In this document: positions 36,015-45,300 of the stretch, piece after piece
Layout of the letters: each line of letters starts with the position of its first letter
Position numbering within the stretch: position 1 is the stretch's first letter
Position numbers and translations under genes: made by a program
Origin: Chryseobacterium gleum
GTDB lineage: Bacteria; Bacteroidota; Bacteroidia; Flavobacteriales; Weeksellaceae
Assembly (NCBI RefSeq): GCF_900636535.1
Contig: NZ_LR134289.1
Location: forward strand, 3,286,001 to 3,350,000
DNA: 64,000 nucleotides
Direction: 5' to 3'
The notes under the pieces: generated by a model
Databases searched by the model: none
The model's input: the letters and a program-made list of their open reading frames with translations, nothing else
Told to the model about the DNA's origin: nothing

Positions 36015-36314
36015 ATGTCACAAAAATTTCAGGAAATCATTGATTCCGAAAGACCCGTACTTATCGATTTTTTCGCCACATGGTGCCAGCCTTGTAAAGT
36101 GCAGTCTTCGGTATTAAATACTGTAAAAGAAAATATCGGCGAAGGTGCCAGAATCATAAAAGTAGATGTAGATCAGTATCCTGCCTTAGCCGCTCAATAT
36201 GGAGTACGTGGAGTACCTACACTGGCAATTTTCAAAAAAGGAGAATTATTATGGAAGGAAAGTGGTGTACATGACGTAAATACACTCACCAAACTTTTAC
36301 AAGAATATGCTTAA
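36015..36314 (+). CDS. Thioredoxin
   Basis: The 99-residue protein contains the active site ATWCQPCKVQ (WCQPC, about residues 21-25), the cis-Pro region VRGVPTLAIF and the final helix NTLTKLLQEYA. It has no signal peptide and so is cytoplasmic. WCQPC differs from the common WCGPC of TrxA. Its position in an operon with the MBL-rhodanese protein suggests it resolves protein persulfides formed there, which is inference. Confidence 0.9.
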   Translation: MSQKFQEIIDSERPVLIDFFATWCQPCKVQSSVLNTVKENIGEGARIIKVDVDQYPALAAQYGVRGVPTLAIFKKGELLWKESGVHDVNTLTKLLQEYA

Positions 36315-36338
36315 AACTGTGATTTTTCACAGTTTTTT
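36313..36338 (+). terminator. Rho-independent terminator of the MBL-thioredoxin operon
   Basis: The stem AAAACTGTGA/TCACAGTTTT has a 4-base loop and is followed by TTTG. It starts at the thioredoxin stop codon. Confidence 0.85.
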
Positions 36339-36351
36339 TGTTTTTATAATG

Positions 36352-36414
36352 CCCACAGATCACCCAAATTTCCATAGTTGAGCTTATGCTTTTAACATCT
36401 GGGAAATCTGTGGG
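36352..36414. repeat. Inverted repeat, ends CCCACAGAT/ATCTGTGGG
   Basis: A 9-bp perfect inverted repeat brackets 45 bases in the space between the thioredoxin and amidase genes. It may fold as a long hairpin or be a remnant of a dispersed element. No coding is seen in it. Confidence 0.45.
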
Positions 36415-36419
36415 AGAAC

Positions 36420-37172
36420 CTAAAATTTAATAGAAAAAGAATCCCGGTCATTCAGAAACTGGAAATGCGTTCTGAAATCTTTCAATTCATTCATATTTAA
36501 TTCTGCGGATACAAGATTGCCCTGCTTTCGGGAAATTTCTTTTCCATCAGCAAAGAAGCAGTGAGAGCTTTCCTGATAAAACAGATTATTTCCATCTGTT
36601 CCGATCCTGTTTAAGCCAAATACAAAAGACAAATTTTCAATTGCTCTTGCTTTCAACAGATGTTCCCATGCTCCTACTCTTTTCTCAGGCCAGTTGGCAA
36701 CATACAAAACAGCATCATAATCATCATTATTTCTTGCAAAAACAGGAAAGCGCAGATCATAGCAAACCTGAAGCAAAAACCGAATTCCATGATATTCAAC
36801 AATTACCCTTTCATTTCCCGGAGTATACACTTTATCTTCTCCCGAAAAGGAAAACAAATGTCTTTTGTCATAAAAAGAAATATCACCGTCAGGCTTTACA
36901 AAATACATCCTGTTATAAAAATTCCCGCCCTGCTCTACTGGAGCACTTCCACAGAATGCAGCATTTTTTTCTTTTGAGATCTTTTTCAGGAATTCCAGGG
37001 TTTCGTCATTTCTGTCTGACACTTCAGCAGCATCCATACAGAAACCTGTCGAAAACATTTCAGGCAGAAGAAACAGATCAGCTTCAACATGCTGAAGCTC
37101 GTTTTCTATGAGTTTAAAATTTTCAGTTTTATTTTTCCAGATGATATCTAAATTAAGCCCTGCAACTTTCAT
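36420..37172 (-). CDS. Nitrilase-superfamily amidase, omega-amidase-like
   Basis: The 250-residue protein carries the Glu-Lys-Cys triad of the carbon-nitrogen hydrolases: LFLLPEMFSTGFCMDA (Glu), FYDKRHLFSF (Lys) and LLQVCYDLRFPVFAR (Cys). The GFCMDAAEV and VANWPEKRVGAWEHLLKARA phrases point to the YafV/Nit2 branch, which hydrolyses 2-oxoglutaramate and 2-oxosuccinamate to clean up products of glutamine or asparagine transamination. Substrate is assigned by similarity recalled, not by search. Confidence 0.88.
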   Translation of the reverse strand: MKVAGLNLDIIWKNKTENFKLIENELQHVEADLFLLPEMFSTGFCMDAAEVSDRNDETLEFLKKISKEKNAAFCGSAPVEQGGNFYNRMYFVKPDGDISFYDKRHLFSFSGEDKVYTPGNERVIVEYHGIRFLLQVCYDLRFPVFARNNDDYDAVLYVANWPEKRVGAWEHLLKARAIENLSFVFGLNRIGTDGNNLFYQESSHCFFADGKEISRKQGNLVSAELNMNELKDFRTHFQFLNDRDSFSIKF

Positions 37173-37393
37173 CTTTTATTCTTTTTAAGTTATTCCGAAT
37201 CTGATGTATAAAAATACAGCTTTTATCATTACAAAAGAAGAATTAAACTGCTGAAAAAAGAGGTTCTCCCGTGAAAACAGAACTCTATTTCTTAATAATT
37301 TATTAAAGTCTGTCTTTTTTAGAATACTCATATTCTTTCGGTTTCATTTTTGATAGAGATATTTTTATTAAAATCCTTAAAAATTTAAAATTT

Positions 37394-37834
37394 ATGAAGA
37401 AATTGTTTTTTATGGTAATGATCTTCTTTTTTGGTGCAATGGCTAATGCCCAGGCATGGACAGGCAAAGGGGATCAGAAGATACAACTGGGGCTGAGCGC
37501 CTGGGGATATGGAACCGGAATAACGGGAACTTATGACTATGGACTCAATCAACTTATTTCAGTAGGAGCCGGGATCAATGGCTACTTTGACAATTATAAA
37601 AACAACGATAAGGATAACCGCGTTTTTGTTTTCGGAAGACTGAACTTTCATTTGCAGGAAGCATTGAATCTACCATCAAAATGGGATATTTACCCAGGAG
37701 TAGACCTTGGAGTTGTTGGAAAAGATTTCGGAGTAGGCGCTCACATCGGAGCCAGATACTTCTTCACGGATAAAATAGGAGTATTTGCCGAAGTAGGTAA
37801 TAACGGCAGCCTTGGGGTTTCTTTCAATTTATAA
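37394..37834 (+). CDS. Small outer-membrane-like barrel protein (DUF6646-like)
   Basis: The 146-residue protein has a signal peptide (MKKLFFMVMIFFFGAMANA, then Q). Short amphipathic strands rich in Gly and Tyr follow, for example IQLGLSAWGYGTGITGTYDY and VFVFGRLNFHLQEAL, and the end is LGVSFNL with the terminal hydrophobic strand of outer-membrane barrels. Function unknown. It is monocistronic with its own terminator. Confidence 0.75.
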   Translation: MKKLFFMVMIFFFGAMANAQAWTGKGDQKIQLGLSAWGYGTGITGTYDYGLNQLISVGAGINGYFDNYKNNDKDNRVFVFGRLNFHLQEALNLPSKWDIYPGVDLGVVGKDFGVGAHIGARYFFTDKIGVFAEVGNNGSLGVSFNL

Positions 37835-37855
37835 CAAATCGTCTTTAAATATGAC

Positions 37856-37883
37856 AAAGCTTCTCGTTTCGGGGAGCTTTTTT
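37856..37883 (+). terminator. Rho-independent terminator
   Basis: AAAGCTTCTC and GGGGAGCTTT pair (two G-U) around a 4- to 5-base loop and are followed by TTTTATTT. It follows the DUF6646-like gene and precedes rseP. Confidence 0.75.
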
Positions 37884-37939
37884 ATTTGGCATAGTTTTGA
37901 TAATTGTTACCTTTGCAAATTAAAATCTAAAATTTATTA

Positions 37940-39472
37940 ATGGAAATAGCAATCAAACTTTTTCAGTTCATTCTGAGCATCTCTATACTTGTGCTTCTTC
38001 ATGAGCTTGGGCATTTTTTACCGGCAATATGGTTCAAGACCAGAGCAGAGAAATTTTTCCTGTTTTTTGATCCTTATTTCTCCATATTCTCCATGAAGAA
38101 AATCAACGGAAAATGGCAGTATAAATTCTTATCAAAGAATCTGCCGGATTCTGAAGTAATAGAGGTTAACGGAAAGAAGGAAGAAGTTCCTGTCGATATA
38201 TCTAAACTTCCGGACAATGACTGGAGAAAACACCCTGAGCAAACCAAATATGGAATCGGATGGCTTCCTTTCGGAGGATACGTAAAAATTGCGGGAATGG
38301 TGGATGAAAGTATGAATACTGCCCAAATGAAAAAACCGGCAGAACCATGGGAATTCAGATCAAAACCGGCATGGCAGAGGCTTATTATTATGCTAGGTGG
38401 GGTTACTGTTAACTTTTTCCTTGCATGGTTAATCTACAGCTGTCTTTCATTCTTCAACGGTGAAACGTACACAGATATTACAAAATTCAGCAACGGTATT
38501 GAGGCTACTGCCGCAGGAAAGAAAATGGGCTTCCAGAATGGTGACAAAATCATCAGTGTAGATGGAAAACCGGCAGAAAGGCTTGAAAACACATCAATCA
38601 ATATTCTTTTGGGAGATCATGTTACTGTACTGAGAAACGGCCAGGAAGTTACATTCCCGGTAAATGCTGATGGTGTGGCTGATGTTCTTAAACAAAGAGA
38701 GGCAAAACTATACATCACTCCAAGAGTCTCTATGGTAGTTGATTCATTGGCAACTCCTTCTTCTCAAGCTTCAGGATTGACAAAAGGAGATAAAATTGTA
38801 GGAATCAACGGTAAAAAAGCCGTATTTTTTGATGAAGTAAGCACTCTTCTGAGTGAAAATAAAGGAAAAACAGTTTCTGTTGATGTTGAAAGAAACGGAG
38901 CTTTACAGACATTACCGGCAGTTTCTGTTGACAAAAACGGAAAACTTGGTATTGCCATTGATACAAAAAGTATTGCAAAATCTATCGTAACCAATAAAAA
39001 ATATTCTTTCGGAGAAGCTATTCCAAGAGGATTCACGAGAACTATTGAGGCTTTAACAACTCAGGTTAAGCAGTTCAAAATCATGTTCAACTCTAAAGTT
39101 CAGGGGTATAAAAATGTAGGAGGTCCTATTGCGATTGTAAAGAATATGCCTGTAGATAAAGATGCTGACGGAAGCTTTAAAATCAACTGGGTAGCTTTCT
39201 GGAGCTTTACTGCCATGTTCTCCGTATGGTTGGCATTCCTAAACCTGATTCCTATCCCGGGGCTTGATGGCGGACACGTTTTATTTACATTATATGAAAT
39301 TATTGTAGGCAAACCGGTTCCTCAGAAAGTTTTGGGAAAACGCACAGATGATCGGGGTTATCTTCCTGTTAGGATTGATGTTACTGATCTTTGGAAGCGA
39401 CATCTTCAAGGTATTTACAGGGAAATTATAATTTTTTTAAAAATTTTTCTGAAAAATATTTGTAGGGTATAA
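37940..39472 (+). CDS. rseP: Site-2 metalloprotease RseP, apparent C-terminal frameshift
   Basis: The M50 intramembrane protease has zinc-site LLHELGHFLPA (about 20-30), two PDZ-like regions (GFQNGDKIISVDGKP and LTKGDKIVGINGKKA), and LNLIPIPGLDGGHVLF with the third ligand Asp. As given, the frame runs to 39472 with a charged tail (GKRTDDRGYLPV). Removing one G from GGG at 39334-39336 restores QKVLENAQMIGVIFLLG and a final helix ending in FTGKL with TAA at 39429-39431. The tail as read lacks the expected last membrane helix. An error in sequence is as likely as a mutation. Confidence 0.9.
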   Translation: MEIAIKLFQFILSISILVLLHELGHFLPAIWFKTRAEKFFLFFDPYFSIFSMKKINGKWQYKFLSKNLPDSEVIEVNGKKEEVPVDISKLPDNDWRKHPEQTKYGIGWLPFGGYVKIAGMVDESMNTAQMKKPAEPWEFRSKPAWQRLIIMLGGVTVNFFLAWLIYSCLSFFNGETYTDITKFSNGIEATAAGKKMGFQNGDKIISVDGKPAERLENTSINILLGDHVTVLRNGQEVTFPVNADGVADVLKQREAKLYITPRVSMVVDSLATPSSQASGLTKGDKIVGINGKKAVFFDEVSTLLSENKGKTVSVDVERNGALQTLPAVSVDKNGKLGIAIDTKSIAKSIVTNKKYSFGEAIPRGFTRTIEALTTQVKQFKIMFNSKVQGYKNVGGPIAIVKNMPVDKDADGSFKINWVAFWSFTAMFSVWLAFLNLIPIPGLDGGHVLFTLYEIIVGKPVPQKVLGKRTDDRGYLPVRIDVTDLWKRHLQGIYREIIIFLKIFLKNICRV

Positions 39473-39482
39473 ATATTCGTCC

Positions 39483-39618
39483 TATATTTGCACCACTTAA
39501 AACAAAGGACATTCCTCCTTAGCTCAGTTGGTTAGAGCATCTGACTGTTAATCAGAGGGTCGCTGGTTCGAGCCCAGCAGGAGGAGCAAAAAGACTTACA
39601 GAAATGTAGGTCTTTTTT
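39483..39618 (+). repeat. 136-bp direct repeat, copy 1 (promoter, tRNA-Asn, terminator)
   Basis: It is identical over 136 bases to 45760-45895. It includes a perfect -7 box TATATTTG (39483-39490), the tRNA-Asn gene and a terminator hairpin AAAAGAC/GTCTTTT. A TTTG 20 bases upstream of the -7 box (39459-39462) completes the promoter. The flanks beyond the repeat differ between copies. Confidence 0.9.
39513..39586 (+). tRNA. tRNA-Asn (GTT), copy 1
   Basis: The 74-base cloverleaf has a 7-bp acceptor TCCTCCT/AGGAGGA, D-arm with GTTGGTTAG, anticodon stem TCTGA/TCAGA with loop CTGTTAA, and T-arm with GGTTCGAGCC. The anticodon GTT is at 39547-39549. CCA is not encoded. Confidence 0.95.
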
Positions 39619-39840
39619 TATTTTTTATCCGGTAAAATTTAATTTTCATGTAATCGAGTCCGGATTGCTTTATAGTTCAATATTCATTATTCTGCAACAG
39701 AAAAAATCAGAAGAAAATTTTAAAGAAACCGTACTATTTCAGGCTTTAACATACTGCATATATATTTTTTTTTGAAATTTATTACTACAATTACAAAAAA
39801 AACATATATTTACAACGTAAAACTAAAAAACTAATAACTT

Positions 39841-41508
39841 ATGAAAAGGAAACTGCTGTTACTACTAGCCGTAGCAACAATTCTTGCATCTTGTAATGAT
39901 GAGATATTACCAGAATCTCAGACCGCACAAGAAAAAATAACAAAATCAAACTTAATGGGAAAGCTGGAGGACGCGAAAGTTCTCAATGGCAGAACCTATT
40001 TCCCAACTAAAGAAGCCTTACAGGAAGCTTATGATGATTTAAAAGATGCGGATGATGAAACAATCGCTGCTTTTGTTGATAACCTGGGCATTACTTCTTT
40101 GAGACCAGTTGTTACTGAAACGAATGAAGAAACGGTTTACAATAAAACGAAAGAACGTTTAGAAGCATTAAAGAACAATGCCAGATTCATGGAATCTCCT
40201 AATGCTACCTCAAGGATTGAGAACATTGATTTAATGATCAGTGACATTGATGATCTGGAAGAAATCATAGGAGATGACGCTTTTTCGGCGATACTTAATA
40301 GCGATGGAGAAATCCAGGTTGGTACGGATATTTATAAATATACTGATGCCGGCATATTTATAGTTAATGAAGAGAAATATGAAGTATTAACTAATTATTT
40401 AGCGGAACAAAAAATAGCGGATAATTTATTATATACTACTGATGATGAAGTAAGAAGCAATTTCGTAGCCCAACGCGCTGCACTTATGGTTTATACCCTT
40501 GACGATGGCGTGGGGTACTATCCGGTTACAATGCCCACTATAGGTGGCGGTGGCGGCGGAGGAGGAACTTCAACAAATTCTCCACCGGTAACAGACCCTA
40601 ATGTTCAAATGGCAAACTTTATCAACTCTCTTCCAAATTGCAGCACTTATACAACGTTTCTTCAAAGTTTATTTGGAGATTCTGATATGTGTGTAGATAA
40701 ATATGAAAGCAAAAGAAGAGTAAAATCCAAAGCTTATAATTATAATTATTACCTTGTTTACAATTTAGGTGTTAAAGTAAAACACCAATACAGAGGCTGG
40801 ACTGGATTTTGGAGAAAAGAAAATGTTGATGAAATCAGATTAGGTGTTATTGCCGGTACATTCTATTATGATTACTCATCCTATTTCAATCCTGCGCCTT
40901 CTCAAAATAGAATTACCTCTATTTACAACAACAACAATAGAACAATTTTTGATGCAAATACGTTCTGGACACCAACCTATTATCCAAATGTTTATACAAT
41001 ATCCGGATACAGTACTCAGGGGTATCCCACAATCTTCAAAGATGACTTCTATATTGAAGATATTTTACCTTTTAATTACACTTCCAGCAATCCATTATTA
41101 GACCAAGGACTATACGCGGCATTACAAGCAGGAAACAAACAGCTGTCACATGAAAATTTAAATAAATTGTTCTGGAATGAAGCAGTAAAAAGATTAGGTA
41201 ATTTCTGGCAATCCTTAGGAAAGCCCAGACCTGAAAATAATATTACCTTTTCCTACAATGCTGCACCTTTAGGTAAGTTAATGGTAGCTAAAACTTTTTA
41301 TGACCATAAATACGGTACAGATGATGTTCACAAAACTTTTGACTGGGGATTCCAAATAGGATTCACTATGGATTCTAATGGGCATGTAAGCCCAAGTGCA
41401 GCGCCAAGTGCACTGAAAAAACCTCAGGAATTTAAAACACTCATGTATGGTATCGTTAAGAGAAACGGACAATGGCATGGAAGTAAAATTTCTACTGCAA
41501 ATTATTAA
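39841..41508 (+). CDS. Large lipoprotein of unknown function
   Basis: The 555-residue protein has a lipobox (LAVATILASC, Cys 18) followed by NDEI. An acidic helical half (about 30-215) is followed by a glycine run of seven (about 236-244) acting as a linker. A C-terminal domain then has SLPNCSTYTTFLQSLFGDSD, RGWTGFWRKENVDEIRLGV and RNGQWHGSKIS. The Asp/Glu run after Cys may act as an export signal for surface lipoproteins in flavobacteria. It lies 2 bases before a small lipoprotein gene, and both are inside the tRNA-Asn repeat-bounded segment. Family not recognised. Confidence 0.75.
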   Translation: MKRKLLLLLAVATILASCNDEILPESQTAQEKITKSNLMGKLEDAKVLNGRTYFPTKEALQEAYDDLKDADDETIAAFVDNLGITSLRPVVTETNEETVYNKTKERLEALKNNARFMESPNATSRIENIDLMISDIDDLEEIIGDDAFSAILNSDGEIQVGTDIYKYTDAGIFIVNEEKYEVLTNYLAEQKIADNLLYTTDDEVRSNFVAQRAALMVYTLDDGVGYYPVTMPTIGGGGGGGGTSTNSPPVTDPNVQMANFINSLPNCSTYTTFLQSLFGDSDMCVDKYESKRRVKSKAYNYNYYLVYNLGVKVKHQYRGWTGFWRKENVDEIRLGVIAGTFYYDYSSYFNPAPSQNRITSIYNNNNRTIFDANTFWTPTYYPNVYTISGYSTQGYPTIFKDDFYIEDILPFNYTSSNPLLDQGLYAALQAGNKQLSHENLNKLFWNEAVKRLGNFWQSLGKPRPENNITFSYNAAPLGKLMVAKTFYDHKYGTDDVHKTFDWGFQIGFTMDSNGHVSPSAAPSALKKPQEFKTLMYGIVKRNGQWHGSKISTANY

Positions 41509-41510
41509 TT

Positions 41511-41888
41511 ATGAAAAATATTAGATTGTTTCTGTTGCTGCTTCTGATTTCAGGTGTACTATTTTCATGTGAAGATATATTAGAAAATAAACGATTGAAA
41601 GAAGAACAAGACAATCAAACTTCACCATATATGGGGAGGTGGGTAGGAACGTATACAGGAAGTGAAAATGGAAATCTTGTTTTAGATATTAAAAAAAGTG
41701 GGTCAGTTGAAGTCATCAGAACCATAAATAATACACAGGATGTATATTATACCAATTTATACGGAGGAGCTATTTACAATACCGCTTCACCTAACTCCGG
41801 ATTTGTCTTATATGGAAATATGGAAAATCACTCAGGCACCTGGAAAATGGGTGACGGCAGTGGAAATTGGAGCGTAACAAAACAATAA
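41511..41888 (+). CDS. Small lipoprotein of unknown function
   Basis: The 125-residue protein has a lipobox LISGVLFSC (Cys 20) followed by EDILENKRLKEEQD. The mature domain looks like a small beta-sandwich (MGRWVGTYTGSENGNLVLDI, HSGTWKMGDGSGNWSV). It follows the large lipoprotein gene by 2 bases, so they share an mRNA and perhaps form a surface complex. Function unknown. Confidence 0.7.
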   Translation: MKNIRLFLLLLLISGVLFSCEDILENKRLKEEQDNQTSPYMGRWVGTYTGSENGNLVLDIKKSGSVEVIRTINNTQDVYYTNLYGGAIYNTASPNSGFVLYGNMENHSGTWKMGDGSGNWSVTKQ

Positions 41889-41998
41889 TAATATAAAACG
41901 AATTGAAAGTTATTCTACTATTCCAAAATGGGGAATAAGGAGAAGTTTTGCAAAAAATTTCAATTCTGAAGCAGGAATAGATTTATCTTATACCTGAG
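41889..41998 (+). pseudogene. Short protein remnant, possibly barrel C-terminus
   Basis: After the small lipoprotein stop, a frame without its own start encodes IESYSTIPKWGIRRSFAKNF and then NSEAGIDLSYT before TGA at 41998. It looks like a real C-terminal end of an outer-membrane protein. No upstream part exists. The rest of 41999-42340 holds a terminator and AT-rich sequence with no gene seen. Confidence 0.35.
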
Positions 41999-42043
41999 AA
42001 CAGGATATAGCTTTTAATAATTTCTAACTCATATTAATATTAT

Positions 42044-42075
42044 AAACCTTCACCAAAGTGGTGAAGGTTTTTTAC
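42044..42075 (+). terminator. Rho-independent terminator
   Basis: The 11-bp stem AAACCTTCACC/GGTGAAGGTTT has a 5-base loop and is followed by TTT. It ends the lipoprotein pair transcript. Confidence 0.85.
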
Positions 42076-42340
42076 TAAGCAAACATACAGTACAGTTTTT
42101 ATTTAAGCCATACTTAATTTAAAAGACAGATATTTGTAACTTATGTTAAGTTTTACGAAGTATTTATCTGTTTTATTGAATATTATTCTCCTTCTGAGAC
42201 ATTTTGTATGTAACGATTCCTTTAATAATCCGACTATTCTTTTAAGAAGTAGACGGATCTGAGAGACTTATATCCAATAATACTTTAAAACTAAAAACAT
42301 AAAATCAATATTATAATACTGCATCATATTTAGTTATACC

Positions 42341-45300
42341 ATGAAGAAAACTATTATTTCGTTATTCACAGCATTTTCTATGATCGGGATTTCAGCACAG
42401 GAAAAATCTTATTTCTTATCGAGTCCTTCGTTGAGCCCTGATGGCAAGACTGCTTATTTTTCTTATGACGGCGACATCTGGAGGGTAGATTCCAACGGAG
42501 GAAACGCCTCAAGGATTACCGCTCTGGACGGCGAGGAAATCAATCCCCGCGTTTCTCCGGATGGAAAATGGCTCGCATTCAGTTCCAACCAATACGGAAA
42601 TTATGATCTTTATGTAATGCCTTCAGAAGGCGGAACAATCAAACAGCTGACGTTTCATACCGGAAAAGATGAAATAGAAAACTGGTCCTGGGACAGCAAA
42701 ACAATTTACTTTACTTCCAACAGAAATAATAATTTCGGAAGTTTTAAAACCACGATTGAAGGGAAAACCCCACAGAAGCTTTTCAACAATTATTTTAACA
42801 ATACGAATGGTCTCGCAGAAACTCCTGCGGGTGAATATCTTTTCACAAGTTCATCTGAAAGCGCCCATCAGGTACAGCGTAAGCGTTATAAAGGAGAAAA
42901 CAATCCCGACATCTTAGGATACAACCCAAAAAATAATACGTTTAAGCAGTACACCAACTATGAAGGAAAGGATTTTAATCCAAGTGTAGATAAAAACGGT
43001 ATTATTTATTTTATTTCGGATGAGAATAACGGAGAATACAATCTTTATAAAATTGAAGGTGGTAAAAAAACAGCTTTAACCCAATTTGATACTTCTATTA
43101 AAAAACCTTTTGTATCAGCAGACGGCACTAAAATTATTTTTGAAAAAGATTATCAACTTTACACTTACGATGTAGCCTCAAAAAAAACGAGACTTCTTAA
43201 CGTTAATCTGAATACCAATAAAACACTGGAGAAAGAACAGAACTTCAATGTGGAAAATAATATTTCTTATTATGATGTATCCCCGGATGGTAAGAAAATG
43301 GCTTTTATAAGCCGCGGTATCTTATTTGTTTCTGATGTCGAGGGAAAATTCGCACAACAGGTTACTGATGGGAAAGAACGTGCTATGGAAGTAAAATGGC
43401 TGAAAGACAACCGTACTTTGCTTTATAATCAGACCTATAACGGATATCAGAACTGGTTTACTGTTTCTGCAGATGGGAAAGGTCAGCCTAAGCAACTCAC
43501 TCAGGATTTACGAAATAATCGCAGCATAACGCTAAACAATGATCTTTCAAAAGCGGTTTACTTAAGCGGTCGTGATGAAGTAAGATTGCTGGATTTGAAA
43601 GATTTTAACTCAACGACTATTGTAAAAGACGAAATCTGGGCATTCCAAAACTCAAGACCCTCTTTTTCGCCCAATAATGAATATGTTTTGTTTTCAGCGA
43701 AACGAAATTTTGAGCTTGATATCTTCATCTATAACATCAAAAAAGGACAGACTCTCAACCTTACCAATACCGGTGTCTCAGAAGAAGATCCTGTGTGGTC
43801 GCCTAATGGCAAATACATTTATTTCGCCAGTGACAGAACCAATCCGTCCTACCCTTTAGGAATGCAGAAGTCTAATATTTACAGAATGGCTTTGGATTGG
43901 TTTGACGAGCCTTTTAAGTCAGAAAAATTCGACAACCTTTTCATTGAAGAAAAAAAGGAAGCAAAACCTTCCGACACAGCCAAAGACACCAAAGACAAAA
44001 AAAATAAAAAAGAGGAAGACAAGGACAAAGAAAAGAAGGAAGAGAAAGAAAAAGAGCCGGTAATAAAAGAATTGAAAGTTAATCCTGAAGATACACTGGA
44101 CAGAATTGAACTGGTTACCGACCGTTATGGATATCAGGACGACCCTGCTGTTTTTGCAGATGACAAAAAAGAGATTCTGCTATTTAACTCCAACCAGGAT
44201 AACGGAAAAAGGCAGCTTTTCAAAAAGGTGTTTACTGATTTTGAACCTGCCAAATCTGAAAAAGTCTTTGATAAAGCAGCTTACTACCTGACCAAAAATG
44301 ATAAAAATCTATTTGCCCTGATTGAAGGAAATATTTATAAAACAACTGTATCAGCCTTAAAACCTGAAAAAATAAACATCCAATATAGTTTTGATAAAGA
44401 TTTAGCTTCCGAATTTACCCAGATGTATGCTGAAGCATGGACAGGTGTTGAGGAAAACTTCTACGATGAAAAATTTCATGGAATTGACTGGAAAGCAAAA
44501 AAAGAACAGTACGCGAAATATCTTCCGTATGTACACAACAGAAATGATCTGCGAATTTTACTCAATGATCTTTTAGGCGAGCTTAATTCTTCGCATACAG
44601 GATTTTCTTCATCCGGAAAAGAAGAGGCAATGTTCCTGAACTATTTTACCAACGAAACGGGGATTATCTTCAAAAAAGACCAGCCTTATATGGTAGAAAG
44701 TATCCTAAGAAAATCTCCTGCCTTCCGCACCGGTGTTGATATTAAACCAGGAGACCAGCTGATTGCAGTCAACGGAAAAAAGGTTGATCCTGATGAAAAC
44801 CGGGAAACTTATTTTACCACCCCTAAAAAGCAGGAGGAACTCGTTCTTACATTCAGCCGCGGTGGTAAAAATATAACATCCAAAGTACATCCTATTTCAA
44901 ATGGGGAATTAAAATCATTGCTTTACGACGATTGGATCTACAATAACCATCAGCGTGTAGACAAGCTCAGCAATAACCGTATTGCTTATTCATGCATGAA
45001 AAATATGTCTACTGATGAGCTGGACCGCTTCCTTCTGGATATGGTAGAGCAGGAAAACAGGAAAGACGCCGTTATTCTCGATTTACGGTATAATACGGGC
45101 GGAAATGTTCATGATAAAGTATTGAATTTCCTTTCTCAAAGACCTTATCTTCAATGGAAATACCGCGAAGGGAAAATAACAACTCAGCCTAATTTTGCAC
45201 CTTCAGGAAAACCGATTGTTCTTTTGATCAATGAAGCTTCCTTAAGCGATGCTGAAATGACAGCAGCCGGATTCAAAGCGCTTAAACTGGGTAAAATTAT

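Noticed and set aside
36352..36414. The CCCACAGAT inverted repeat as a terminator for the amidase gene
   Set aside because: The 45-base interior is too long for an efficient intrinsic terminator and lacks a T-run on either side.
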